From contig NZ_UWPC01000003.1 in assembly GCF_900604935.1 (NCBI RefSeq), positions 170,751-234,750 of the forward strand: a DNA stretch of 64,000 nt, in the 5' to 3' direction. Shown here one piece after another: positions 1 to 8,657 of the stretch. Within the stretch, counting starts at the first letter, position 1. Every line of letters begins with the position of its first letter. The position numbers and the translations under genes are program-made. The stretch is from Vaginisenegalia massiliensis. Its GTDB lineage: Bacteria > Bacillota > Bacilli > Lactobacillales > Aerococcaceae. The notes beneath the pieces are model-generated. The model did no database searches and was not told where the DNA came from. It saw only the letters and a program-made list of their open reading frames with translations.

Positions 1-1
1 A

Positions 2-637
2 GCGGCTGTTAAAGGCGAGCAGATTGCTCAGAAAGCAACCAAAGAAACTTTGCAAGCGTCACTATGGTCAGCCTTTGCTTTATTTGCCACCATTGGGGGT
101 AGTGGTTTGTCCTTAATCATGGCATTGAATGCTAAACCAGAATGGGTACCTTATGTATTAATAGCAGCGGCCATTTCTGTGCTTGCTTTAGTAATTTTAC
201 TCGTTTCGATGAGTAAGTGGCCAATTCGCTCAGCTAAACAAGACCAAATGAAGCAAGAGTGGCAAGGATTTAAGCAAATGTTACACGATATTGGTCAATT
301 CAATATGCGGGAAATTGGGTCGCTAGCCTTATGGGAAGAATACCTTGTGTATGCTGTTTCGCTCGGAGTAGCTGATAAGGTTGTCGATGCGATGAATATG
401 GAATTTAATCCAGGTGAGTTAGCTCAAGGGCGTCTCATTAACGGTGGCATGAATGATCCTTATATTTTAGCCCATACCATGCGTTACTCTGTTCGCAATT
501 CTATTTCAACAGCGACGCCTAAATCGACTGGTTCGAGTGGGGGCTATTCAGGTTCTAACTCCGGTGGTTTCGGTGGGGGCTTCTCTGGTGGCTCCTCCGG
601 TGGTTTCGGTGGCGGATCAGGTTCAAGTGGATTCTAA
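2..637 (+). CDS. DUF2207-type membrane protein, C-terminal part (5' end outside window)
   Basis: The reading frame is open from the first bases of the window, so the gene is cut by the window edge and the in-frame TTG at 50 is probably not its start. Two adjacent membrane segments occupy roughly residues 20-65, followed by a short soluble domain (about residues 70-165). The protein ends in a Gly/Ser/Phe-rich low-complexity tail with repeated GGF/GGS units. This layout, a late membrane pair, a cytosolic domain and a glycine-rich tail, is typical of the C-terminus of DUF2207 (YciQ-like) predicted membrane proteins, whose function is unknown. The stop lies 40 bases before walJ on the same strand, so the two may be cotranscribed. 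The family assignment rests mainly on architecture. Confidence 0.65.
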   Translation, partial: AAVKGEQIAQKATKETLQASLWSAFALFATIGGSGLSLIMALNAKPEWVPYVLIAAAISVLALVILLVSMSKWPIRSAKQDQMKQEWQGFKQMLHDIGQFNMREIGSLALWEEYLVYAVSLGVADKVVDAMNMEFNPGELAQGRLINGGMNDPYILAHTMRYSVRNSISTATPKSTGSSGGYSGSNSGGFGGGFSGGSSGGFGGGSGSSGF

Positions 638-677
638 ACCAAGCTCCAATCAATCTAAATTTAGAAAGTGGTAAGTT

Positions 678-1523
678 ATGCAATTTGTTCCTAAATATCA
701 AGACCCTATGGCACAAGAAGCTCAAGTTGATAGTTTGAGCTTCTCTGTATTAGCTTCTGGTTCAAGCGGTAATTGTACGTATATCGAATCCGCAAAGCAG
801 CGCATTCTTGTTGATGCGGGTTTAAGTGGCAAGAAAATTATTAATCTCTTAGCAGAAATTGATCGCTCTCCTCAAGGTCTTGATGCTATTTTAGTCACTC
901 ATGAACACATTGATCATGTTCAAGGAGTGGGGATTCTATCGCGAAAATTTAATATTCCTATTTATGCGAATCGGGCGACTTGGTCAGTGATGGAAACCAT
1001 GATTGGTCAAATCGCTCCTGAAAATAAACGCTTTGTCGAGGCGAATCAATTAATTAGCCTAGGGGATATAGACGTTCAAACTTATTCTGTCAGTCATGAT
1101 GCCATCGATCCTCAATTTTATGCCTTTCAAAAGGGCAAGAAAGTCTTTGCCATGCTAACAGATACGGGCTATGTGAGTGATCGCCTTCTGGGTCAACTTG
1201 CTAATGCTTCAGCCTATTTGATTGAAAGTAATCATGAGGTCGAAATGTTACGTTATGGTAAGTATCCATGGTCGGTTAAACAACGAATTTTGGGAGATAA
1301 GGGCCATCTTAGCAATGAAGATGGAGCTTTAGCTATGAGTCAATTAATTGGTCAAGCGACGAAACATATTTATTTGGGCCATTTAAGTAAGGATAATAAT
1401 ACGAAAGAGATTGCGATGGATACCATGACCCGGCTTTTGCAAAGCAAAGATTTCGCTGTTCACCAAGATTTCAGTCTTAATATGACTGATCCTGCGCAAT
1501 CTACTCAATTAAGAAAATTATAA
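678..1523 (+). CDS. walJ: WalJ/YycJ-family metallo-beta-lactamase-fold hydrolase
   Basis: This 281-residue protein opens its conserved core with SVLASGSSGNCTYIE and carries the metal-binding THEHIDH motif at about residue 75. Further conserved acidic and histidine positions (DTGYVSD, ESNHE, GHLS) follow, as expected for a metallo-beta-lactamase-fold nuclease of the WalJ/YycJ/VicX group. In related cocci this gene ends the walRK operon and is linked to cell-wall and DNA-maintenance phenotypes. Here walRK is not upstream; a DUF2207 gene is. The first ATG (678) has only a weak ribosome site (AGAAAGTGG). An in-frame ATG at 708 would remove ten non-conserved residues and has no better site, so 678 is kept. 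htrA lies 2 kb downstream. Confidence 0.9.
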   Translation: MQFVPKYQDPMAQEAQVDSLSFSVLASGSSGNCTYIESAKQRILVDAGLSGKKIINLLAEIDRSPQGLDAILVTHEHIDHVQGVGILSRKFNIPIYANRATWSVMETMIGQIAPENKRFVEANQLISLGDIDVQTYSVSHDAIDPQFYAFQKGKKVFAMLTDTGYVSDRLLGQLANASAYLIESNHEVEMLRYGKYPWSVKQRILGDKGHLSNEDGALAMSQLIGQATKHIYLGHLSKDNNTKEIAMDTMTRLLQSKDFAVHQDFSLNMTDPAQSTQLRKL

Positions 1524-1761
1524 CTGAATTAAGAGAAAGCTCAACTCTGAGTTCCGTTTGTCTAAAGGCGTTTGCTTAGCTGGGCTAATCTGCACGCTTT
1601 GCCAAATGCTTCAGAGCTGAACGAGCTTCCTCACTTTGATGGAGTCTAGTTCGTCTTTGCAGAAATGACCTCCACTTTGTTTAAGCTCCTAGCTTGCAAA
1701 TCAAGCTTTGTCGCTTAAGTCAAAGTGATTCATTTCTTAACGCAAAGCCTCACTTTGTTGG
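1524..1761. other. Convergent intergenic region with scattered TCACTTTG motifs
   Basis: This 238-bp stretch lies between the convergent walJ and yfcC-like genes. It contains TCACTTTG at 1631-1638 and 1750-1757 and its inverse CAAAGTGA at 1721-1728, the last two forming an 8-bp inverted repeat close to the yfcC stop. No open reading frame or classical T-run terminator is evident. The inverted repeat may act as a weak terminator for the leftward gene. Confidence 0.3.
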
Positions 1762-3285
1762 TTACATGATGGTTTGGAGGGCTAGCATGATGACGCTGAA
1801 GATGCCAATAACCACCATGAGTGGCCAAACGAATTTTAACCATTTGTCATAGGATACGTCGACCAATTCTAATACGGCCAAAATTAGGCCGGTTGGGGTA
1901 ATGAAAGCCATCCAACCTTGACCTTCGTTATAAGCTGAGACTACTACGTCACGTCCAACGTGGACTACATCGGCTAGAGGAGCCACAATTGGCATAGATA
2001 AAGTAGCAAGACCAGAAGATGATGGGATGAAGATTCCTAAGAACGAGAAGAGAATCATTTGAACGGTAGAGAATAGAACACCGTTAACCCCAGATATAAT
2101 GCCAGAAGCACTTTGGAGAATTGTGTCAGAAATCATGCCGGCATCCATGACAATATTGATGGCCCGAGCTACCGCTACAATCAGAGCTACAGAAATTAAT
2201 TCTGCTGCGCCATCGATAAAGGTATTGATAGCCTCTTTCTCAGACAAGCCTGAAATGATCATGCAAATAATACCGATACATAGGAAGAGGGTTGTTAACT
2301 CATTGAACCACCAACCTTGGCTAGATACACCCCAAATCATTACGGGGAACCCTAAACCAAATAATGTCAACATAAGAGATTTGCGCCAATCAAATGGAAT
2401 GACGGCGTCTGCGTCATAGTTGTGTAAGAAGCGTTCTTTAATGGCTGGCATTTCGTCAGCTAATAAAGATTGAGATGGGTCATTTTTTACTTTGTTAGCA
2501 TAACGCATTAAATAGAATAATGAAATTAGAGTAGCTAAAACTAAAGAAATAAAGCGGAAAGCAATGCCGTCAGTGAATGAAATACCGGCTGCATTGGAGG
2601 CAAGAACGACTGAGAAAGGATTGGTTGTTGAGAACATGGTGCCGACGGATGAAGCTAAATAAATGGTAGCAATACACACCATAGCATCATAGCCAGAAGC
2701 TAAGAAGATCGGCATTAAAATTGGGAAGAAAGCAATCGTTTCTTCAGCCATACCAAAGGTTGTACCTCCAGCTGTAATTAAAAGGGTGATAATAACAATT
2801 AATAGATATTCTTTGCCTTTGGTTTTACGAGAAAGGGCCGAGATACCAGCAGCAAATGTGTTGGTCTTGTTCAAGATACCAATTAATCCACCGAGAATTA
2901 AAATAAAGGAAATAATATCAATTGATTCAGCAAGACCGGTTACCATTGACATGACCACGGCAACTGGACCTTGTGGTTTGCGACCAATCTTTTTATAAGA
3001 ATTTGGGATTGCAACGGGCTTGTATACTTTACCGTTTTTGAAATTTTCTAAGGGGACGGTAATGCCAAGCTTGTCTAGATTTTGTTGGGTAGCTTCGACT
3101 ACTGTCTCGGCTCCTTCTGCATCCGTTTTAATGAAATGGCCGGCCTCGGCATCATAGGCCAAGCGTTCAAATGAACCGGCAGGGATTACCCAAGTAAGTA
3201 ATGCGGCGAAGATAAGAATAATAAATAAGACCGTATAAGCAGTTGGAAAACTACGTTTCTTTTTAACTTTTTGTTGTTCTGTCAT
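1762..3285 (-). CDS. YfcC-family (COG1288) predicted amino-acid/peptide carrier
   Basis: The 507-residue product has a basic N-terminus, a first membrane segment ending WVIPAGSF, a polar insertion of about 80 residues (approximately 38-115), and then about eleven hydrophobic segments. WVIPAGxF and the internal motif GGTTFGMAEET are hallmarks of the YfcC/ArcD-like ion-transporter superfamily. Substrates are mostly unproven, with arginine/ornithine, dipeptides or C4-acids all proposed. A good ribosome site (AAAGGAG) precedes the ATG. The gene is transcribed against its neighbours and sits between walJ and htrA, which are adjacent in many relatives. A cre-like sequence lies in its putative promoter, which would suit catabolite control. 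Confidence 0.75.
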   Translation of the reverse strand: MTEQQKVKKKRSFPTAYTVLFIILIFAALLTWVIPAGSFERLAYDAEAGHFIKTDAEGAETVVEATQQNLDKLGITVPLENFKNGKVYKPVAIPNSYKKIGRKPQGPVAVVMSMVTGLAESIDIISFILILGGLIGILNKTNTFAAGISALSRKTKGKEYLLIVIITLLITAGGTTFGMAEETIAFFPILMPIFLASGYDAMVCIATIYLASSVGTMFSTTNPFSVVLASNAAGISFTDGIAFRFISLVLATLISLFYLMRYANKVKNDPSQSLLADEMPAIKERFLHNYDADAVIPFDWRKSLMLTLFGLGFPVMIWGVSSQGWWFNELTTLFLCIGIICMIISGLSEKEAINTFIDGAAELISVALIVAVARAINIVMDAGMISDTILQSASGIISGVNGVLFSTVQMILFSFLGIFIPSSSGLATLSMPIVAPLADVVHVGRDVVVSAYNEGQGWMAFITPTGLILAVLELVDVSYDKWLKFVWPLMVVIGIFSVIMLALQTIM

Positions 3286-3313
3286 ATAATTGCTCCTTTC
3301 ATTTTATGAAAAA

Positions 3314-3342
3314 AGAGTATCATGGAAAGCGCTTTATTGCAA
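3314..3342 (-). promoter_or_regulatory. Putative promoter with embedded cre site for the yfcC-like gene
   Basis: On the minus strand, TTGCAA (3342-3337) is followed after 17 bases by a weak TACTCT (-10), which is preceded by TG as in an extended -10. The spacer holds TGGAAAGCGCTTTA (plus-strand coordinates 3323-3336), whose ten-base core AAAGCGCTTT is the palindromic heart of CcpA-binding cre sites. A cre between -35 and -10 is normally repressive. The promoter match is weak; the cre core is strong. Confidence 0.45.
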
Positions 3343-3560
3343 TGTATAGTTGAATAAGTGAGGATAAAATTATGGATAAAATTTATAAAGAGCAGTTTTA
3401 ACGCAAGAGAGGGTGAAAACACTGTTCTCTATTTTAAGCAAATGCTACAATAAAGATACTATTTCATAACTGAATTTCAGAAAATTGTTCTAACTTTTTT
3501 CATGAATAAGTGCTATATTGACCATATTCAAGCAACACTGATAATAAAGGAGTGAATAAT

Positions 3561-4844
3561 ATGCAAGTAAATGAAGAACAAGTACAAGAAACGCTACCCT
3601 TAGCCAGTAAAGTTGATACTTCAAAGGTTACGCTTTGGAAGGGATTTGTTGGGGGATTGTTGGGATCATTTGTCATTCTAGGTATTTTCTTGTTTTTATT
3701 TGGAGGTCAAGGGTGGAAGCAATCGGTAGCTTACACGCAAAATAGTCAACCCCACGCTTTGGCAGTTAAAACGAGTCCACAAGCAAGCAAAACGTTAAAT
3801 GACTTTGAAACAGCGATTCTAGGTGCGGTTGAACGAACAAAAGGGGCCGTTGTATCAATTGGGAATTTACAAGATCCTAAGTCAGGAGACTTATTCGGTT
3901 CTTATTCTGGACAGGCTGAATTGCCTGATCCAAATGCCAATTTAGAAGTAGTTGGAGAAGGATCTGGTGTAATATACAAAATAGAAGGTAATAAAGCTTA
4001 TATTGTAACCAACAACCACGTCATTGATGGCAATAAAGCCCTTCAAGTCATTATGGCTGACGGACAAAAAGTAGATGCTAAGGTATTGGGATCAGATCAG
4101 ATTACTGATCTGGCTGTGGTGACGATTGATGCCAAATATGCTAAAAATAAAATTGAATTTGCTAATTCGGATAATATTAAGGTGGGATCTTTGGCTATTG
4201 CAATCGGGTCTCCTTTAGGCAGCCATTTTGCTTCTTCGGTTACCCAAGGAATTGTGTCAGGCTTAAATCGGTCTATGCCAGTTGATGTTAACCAAGATGG
4301 GGTTAAAGATTGGACGGCTAGCTTATTACAAACGGATGCAGCCATTAATCCGGGTAATTCTGGTGGGGCATTAGTGAATAAAGATGGCCAATTAATAGGT
4401 ATCAACTCAAATAAATTTTCTTCGACTGGAATCGAAGGAATGGGTTTTGCTATTCCTAGTAATGAAGTCAAAACAATTATTGATCAATTAGAAAAGAATG
4501 GTAAAGTAACCCGACCTGTGTTAGGCATTTCATCAGTCGATGTTAATCTTTTATCAGATCATTCTCGTATAGATATTCTACAACTTGATCCTGAACAAAC
4601 TAGTGGGGTCGCTATTCGTGATGTTGAATCAGGTTCTTCCGCTGAAAAAGCAGGACTTAAGGGCTATGATGTTATTATTGAATTAGATGGTAAGAAAATA
4701 GAGGATACAGCAAGCTTAAGGAATGTGCTTTATAATCACAAAGAGGGCGATAAGATTGAAGTAAAATACTTACGCCAAGGTAAAGAAGCGCAAACAACGG
4801 TGAGTCTCCAAGCTCCTAAAGAGGAATTAAACTCAGGGAATTAA
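3561..4844 (+). CDS. htrA: HtrA/DegP-like membrane-anchored serine protease
   Basis: This surface quality-control protease of 427 residues has one N-terminal membrane anchor (about residues 30-50), a trypsin-like domain and a C-terminal PDZ domain (about 320-415). The triad is visible as His in TNNHVIDG, Asp in TDLAVVTI and Ser in GNSGGAL. The ATG at 3561 is chosen because the GTG nine bases upstream lies inside the AAAGGAG ribosome site; ATG is eight bases from that site. In streptococci htrA lies beside rlmH, parB and dnaA. Here rlmH is 6 kb further on, separated by the zinc and potassium operons. A bidirectional terminator follows the gene. Confidence 0.95.
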   Translation: MQVNEEQVQETLPLASKVDTSKVTLWKGFVGGLLGSFVILGIFLFLFGGQGWKQSVAYTQNSQPHALAVKTSPQASKTLNDFETAILGAVERTKGAVVSIGNLQDPKSGDLFGSYSGQAELPDPNANLEVVGEGSGVIYKIEGNKAYIVTNNHVIDGNKALQVIMADGQKVDAKVLGSDQITDLAVVTIDAKYAKNKIEFANSDNIKVGSLAIAIGSPLGSHFASSVTQGIVSGLNRSMPVDVNQDGVKDWTASLLQTDAAINPGNSGGALVNKDGQLIGINSNKFSSTGIEGMGFAIPSNEVKTIIDQLEKNGKVTRPVLGISSVDVNLLSDHSRIDILQLDPEQTSGVAIRDVESGSSAEKAGLKGYDVIIELDGKKIEDTASLRNVLYNHKEGDKIEVKYLRQGKEAQTTVSLQAPKEELNSGN

Positions 4845-4867
4845 GTGGCCGCTCTATCATAAGTAAG

Positions 4868-4910
4868 AAAAATCCCCTACATCAACTCCATGTTGGTGTA
4901 GGGGATTTTG
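4868..4910. terminator. Bidirectional rho-independent terminator (htrA / histidine-triad gene)
   Basis: The stem pairs AATCCCCTACATCAAC with GTTGGTGTAGGGGATT (one G-T pair) around a TCCAT loop. It is followed by TTTT on the plus strand and by a T-rich stretch on the minus strand, so it can end both convergent transcripts. Confidence 0.85.
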
Positions 4911-4938
4911 CTATTTTGCCGATAAAACGAAGTCGGAC

Positions 4939-7560
4939 TTATTGCTCTTGATTCGTTACCAAATTTTGACTTGTCAAACTTTCTTCAGTTGTTTCAATGC
5001 TAGGGGGGGTAGTTTGGCTTGCTGTTTCACTAGTGCTTGTAGGATTAGGCGGCATGTTTGACTCAGTTTCAATTGCAGTCGAGCTTGTGGTTTCGACCGT
5101 GTTTGATTGAACTTGGCTTTGTGGCTTGAGGTCCACGCTTGGTAGACTCGCTTGACCACGATAAGCAGCCGTGGCTTGACTTTTACTAATAACTACTTGA
5201 TTATTCTTTGTTAGCTTAACGGTAAAGGTGTTATCAGAAATTGAATAAATAACGGCTAACTTGCCAACTTGATAATGGTTAGCAAGGAAATTAATCAAAT
5301 CTAGATTGGATACCTCTGATTCAGTTGTTGAATTTTGACTATCTTTTTTTGAATTCCGTTCTTTAAGCTTAAGTGATATGTCGTTTTTCATTTTAGGGTT
5401 TACTTGTTCAGGTTTAATAGCCATGTATTCTTTGCCGTTCGCTTTAGGAATGGAGAAAGAACCGTTTTGCCAAATGAAAGCCTCTTTGGCTAATAAATCG
5501 TCGGGACTAAAAATATAACCTTCATCCGTTGCAAAATTACCCTCAGCTAAGGCTTGTTTAACTTCATCTAATGAATGAACAATTTGCCAGTTCATCAAGT
5601 CCTTGCGTTTATTCTTGGGGGTTACATTGGGAATATAAGTGATATCCTGATGATGTGTTTGCTGATGGCCAGCACTGGTCCACGGCGCCGGACGATATTC
5701 CGGATGTTGCATCAAATATTTAATTGTCGCAATTTGTTTGTCTGTGAGATCATCATAGGTCACAATATGAATATGATCAATGTGGGGAATAACGAAGGAT
5801 TGACCAGAATCAAAGGTTGCACTGCCAGCATGCATAGGTAATTGACTCAAAGGAACGTATAGGCCTGGCTTTAAGTCGGAAGGTTTATTTTTGCTGACAT
5901 CGAATCGATAATGCTGTGGATTTTTTTGACTTAAAGTTAATTCCGCAAAGGCGATATCTTGGTAATTTAATTGATTTAAAGCTTCGAAATAGGTTTGCTG
6001 ATTAACTTGGTAAATATAGCCTAATTGACCATTTTGGGTCGTTTTGCTAACGACCTTTTGATGGTCAAATTTGGGTTTAGCTGGTTTATTGACTTGAGGA
6101 CTCGATCCCTTGTCATTAGGTTTGTCTGTTTTATTCTGAATATCTTGGCCAAAATGTTTTTTGATGTAATCTTTAGCTTGGGCGAATTCTTTAGGGTTTA
6201 AATCAGTAAAGGGAATCCAGTGGAAATGGCTGCCATGTCTAGCAATGATACCATTTCCTTCGACTTTGCTAATCGATTCCGGAGTAAAGACATAGCCATC
6301 GCTCGTGGTATAACGGCCATTTTTTTGATTTTGGTTGCGATGTTCACCAGAATCAGTGGCTACTTTACCTGCTTTTGGTTGGGTTGTTTTCCCGTTTGAG
6401 GGTGATTTACCCAGAACTTGATAGGCAATCTTGAGTTCGGCCGCCGTCAAATCGCCTTTAGGAATAAAATGAAAATGGTCCCCATGAGGAACGACAAAGC
6501 CGTCACCCATATCTGAGATGACATCGTAAGGGCTAAAGACATAGCCATCATCAGTAACATAAGCACCAGACGCATTTCTCGTTCCGGAGCCGCCAAGGGC
6601 ACCGGTGGGTACCTTATCGTCTTGTTTGTTTCGTTTGCCACCTTTTTCATTAAATTCAACTAAAGCGTTTTTGACCTTTTCTTGGACTTCCTTTAGGCTG
6701 CGTAGAGATTTCTGTGATTGTTCATCCTTGAGTACAATATAGTAATCTTCTTTTAACTTAATAATATAGGCTGTGGGCGTTTCATAGACTAGGTCTTTTT
6801 TATGATAGTGGTAATCTTGGGGAGCTAAGAGATCTTCACTAAATAGACTATCTTTCGGTGGACGTCCTTTGAACACATGCAGATCGATTCCTTGGCAAGT
6901 CACGTATTCCTTCTCGGTTAGATAGACTACAATCGGCTCTTCATGGCCTTGATTTTCCTTTGTAACTTGATCGGGTGTTCGCTCTCCTTCATAGATGACT
7001 AGGGATTCTGGACCTAGTTGATAGGTTTTCTTTAAACCAACAATTTTCTTGGCATCTTTTGGATGGACTTCATTGGACTGTAAACTAATTTCTTCTAAAG
7101 TTCTGACGTTTTGACATTGATCAGGGTCTTTAACATTTAGGTAGAAATGATCTTGATAACATATAATAGCGCCATCTTTAACTTTGTTGACTAGGTCACG
7201 TTCATTAAAATGATAGTCATCCGGGGCTAACAAGTCTTCGCTAATAATCGAATTTTCAGGTACTTGTCCGTTGTAGTAATGATAATGATCACCGTGAGAG
7301 GTAACATAACCATCGGCTGTAATTTTAACCACAATTTGTTCGGCCGCAATACCTTCTTCTTGGTTGATTTCTTCCTGACTTTTGTTCTCATTAGTTTGGT
7401 TATTTGACGGTTTATTGGGTTGAGCCCCATCAATATATTGGATTTGATATTGTCCTTCTTTTGCCTCAATCGGTGAATGGGTTACGGCTTGAGTCAGAGC
7501 GCCTAAGCAAGCTACAGTGCTAAAAAGGATAAAGGGGTGCTTGTATAAGGAATGTTTCAT
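4939..7560 (-). CDS. Pneumococcal-type histidine-triad (Pht) surface protein
   Basis: This 873-residue exported zinc-scavenging surface protein resembles PhtA/B/D/E. A signal peptide (residues 1 to about 30) is followed by six histidine-triad modules. Intact HxxHxH motifs are HGDHYH, HGDHFH, HGSHFH and HIDHIH. Module 2 has QGIDLH and module 6 NGSFSI at the equivalent positions, so two modules have lost most or all zinc ligands. The C-terminus is a Ser/Thr/Gln-rich tail with no LPxTG. The ATG at 7560 has a GAAGG site and starts one base after the adcA stop, implying translational coupling; in the longer frame from 7614 the first 18 residues overlap adcA. Pht proteins are thought to hand Zn2+ to AdcAII-type binding proteins, which fits this pairing. 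Confidence 0.92.
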   Translation of the reverse strand: MKHSLYKHPFILFSTVACLGALTQAVTHSPIEAKEGQYQIQYIDGAQPNKPSNNQTNENKSQEEINQEEGIAAEQIVVKITADGYVTSHGDHYHYYNGQVPENSIISEDLLAPDDYHFNERDLVNKVKDGAIICYQDHFYLNVKDPDQCQNVRTLEEISLQSNEVHPKDAKKIVGLKKTYQLGPESLVIYEGERTPDQVTKENQGHEEPIVVYLTEKEYVTCQGIDLHVFKGRPPKDSLFSEDLLAPQDYHYHKKDLVYETPTAYIIKLKEDYYIVLKDEQSQKSLRSLKEVQEKVKNALVEFNEKGGKRNKQDDKVPTGALGGSGTRNASGAYVTDDGYVFSPYDVISDMGDGFVVPHGDHFHFIPKGDLTAAELKIAYQVLGKSPSNGKTTQPKAGKVATDSGEHRNQNQKNGRYTTSDGYVFTPESISKVEGNGIIARHGSHFHWIPFTDLNPKEFAQAKDYIKKHFGQDIQNKTDKPNDKGSSPQVNKPAKPKFDHQKVVSKTTQNGQLGYIYQVNQQTYFEALNQLNYQDIAFAELTLSQKNPQHYRFDVSKNKPSDLKPGLYVPLSQLPMHAGSATFDSGQSFVIPHIDHIHIVTYDDLTDKQIATIKYLMQHPEYRPAPWTSAGHQQTHHQDITYIPNVTPKNKRKDLMNWQIVHSLDEVKQALAEGNFATDEGYIFSPDDLLAKEAFIWQNGSFSIPKANGKEYMAIKPEQVNPKMKNDISLKLKERNSKKDSQNSTTESEVSNLDLINFLANHYQVGKLAVIYSISDNTFTVKLTKNNQVVISKSQATAAYRGQASLPSVDLKPQSQVQSNTVETTSSTAIETESNMPPNPTSTSETASQTTPPSIETTEESLTSQNLVTNQEQ

Positions 7561-7561
7561 C

Positions 7562-8503
7562 TCAATTGCCTTCTTTCTGTAGAGTTTCAGCCAAAATTTG
7601 TATGTTGCTGGCAAGGTTATCTAAGAATGAGCGATTATTTTGAGGATCGCTCTCTAAAGGGCTCAAAGTAGCTAGTTTTACGCCAGTGGCTTTAGCTACC
7701 GTTTTGGCCATATTTTGATTTGCGTTGGGTTCAACAAAAAGGGTCTTGACCTGATAGCGTTGAATAAATTGCTGAATTTCAGCCATTCGTTTAGATGAGG
7801 GTTCGACTTCAGATGAAATACCCGCGATACCTAATTGCTTCAGACCAAAGCGTTTAGCTAGATAAGAAAAGGCGGTATGTTGGGTGATAAAGGTTTTGTT
7901 TTTTAACTTAGCAAAAATGGGGTGATAAGTGTCTACTAGGGCTTTAGCCTTTTGATTGAAAGATTTCGCATTCTGCTGATAAAAGTCAGCATTGTTAGGG
8001 TCAATTTCTGCTAAGTGATTGGCGATTAAGGTCGCTTCGCGACCGGCTTCAATCGGGTCTAACCAAGTGTGAGGATCATATAGGGAAGCACTCGCCATGC
8101 CGGCTACGGATTCCATATCTTCTAATCCTTGGACTTTCATCAAGTCCAAACCTTGAGAAGCTTCAATTAATTGAACAGGATGACTTTTGGCATTTTTTGC
8201 AATATTTTTGGTCCAAGATTCTAAAGCTACTGAATGATAGATAAATAAATCGGCTTGATAAATCTCGGCCACATCGTTAGCTGAGGGTTCAAAACCGTGA
8301 ATGCCCATACTAGAATTAATCATGTAAACCGGGTGTTTGTCGCCGACAATCTCTTTAGTGATGGCATACATTGGGTAAAAGCTGGTGACAATTCTTAAGG
8401 GCTCTTTATTGGCCTTTGAGGCCTCAACACTAACTGAATCCACCAATAGACCAAATAGACTGACGAGACATGCCAAAACAATATAATGAATGCTTTTTTT
8501 CAT
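7562..8503 (-). CDS. adcA: Zinc ABC transporter substrate-binding protein (AdcAII/ZnuA-like)
   Basis: A cluster A-I metal-binding protein of 313 residues. Candidate Zn ligands are His in IHGFEPS, His in DPHTWLDP, His in TQHTAFSYL and Glu in FVEPNAN, the usual three-His plus acidic set. It lacks the extra ZinT-like C-terminal domain of AdcA, so it resembles the shorter AdcAII/Lmb proteins. The only early cysteine (VLAC, residue 12) is a poor lipobox and sits very early; a type-I cleavage site (SVEA/SK) is more plausible, which is unusual for a Gram-positive ABC binding protein. No permease or ATPase genes are adjacent, so it must share a transporter encoded elsewhere. It is coupled to the downstream histidine-triad gene. 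Confidence 0.9.
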   Translation of the reverse strand: MKKSIHYIVLACLVSLFGLLVDSVSVEASKANKEPLRIVTSFYPMYAITKEIVGDKHPVYMINSSMGIHGFEPSANDVAEIYQADLFIYHSVALESWTKNIAKNAKSHPVQLIEASQGLDLMKVQGLEDMESVAGMASASLYDPHTWLDPIEAGREATLIANHLAEIDPNNADFYQQNAKSFNQKAKALVDTYHPIFAKLKNKTFITQHTAFSYLAKRFGLKQLGIAGISSEVEPSSKRMAEIQQFIQRYQVKTLFVEPNANQNMAKTVAKATGVKLATLSPLESDPQNNRSFLDNLASNIQILAETLQKEGN

Positions 8504-8541
8504 TTGCTTCCTCCTTTGCGATGGAATTCCACGCAGGTATA

Positions 8542-8570
8542 ATAGTATTAATTACTGTTTATTTTGTCAA
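8542..8570 (-). promoter_or_regulatory. adcA promoter with AdcR-like operator in the spacer
   Basis: On the minus strand TTGACA (8570-8565) is followed by a 17-base spacer and TACTAT (8547-8542), about 40 bases before the adcA start. The spacer holds ATTACTGTTTAT (plus strand 8551-8562), which matches 8 of 12 positions of the streptococcal zinc-repressor AdcR consensus TTAACYRGTTAA. The promoter is convincing; the operator is only a candidate. Confidence 0.55.
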
Positions 8571-8657
8571 CTCACTTTCTCATTAATTTACAAAATCGAC
8601 TGTCAAACTTGCTGACTCAACCAAGGGTCAAACGGTTTACTGACAAGACAAAAAGAC

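Noticed and set aside
2099..2419. A 106-codon plus-strand frame inside the YfcC-type gene
   Set aside because: It is antisense to a clearly conserved membrane protein and has no ribosome site.
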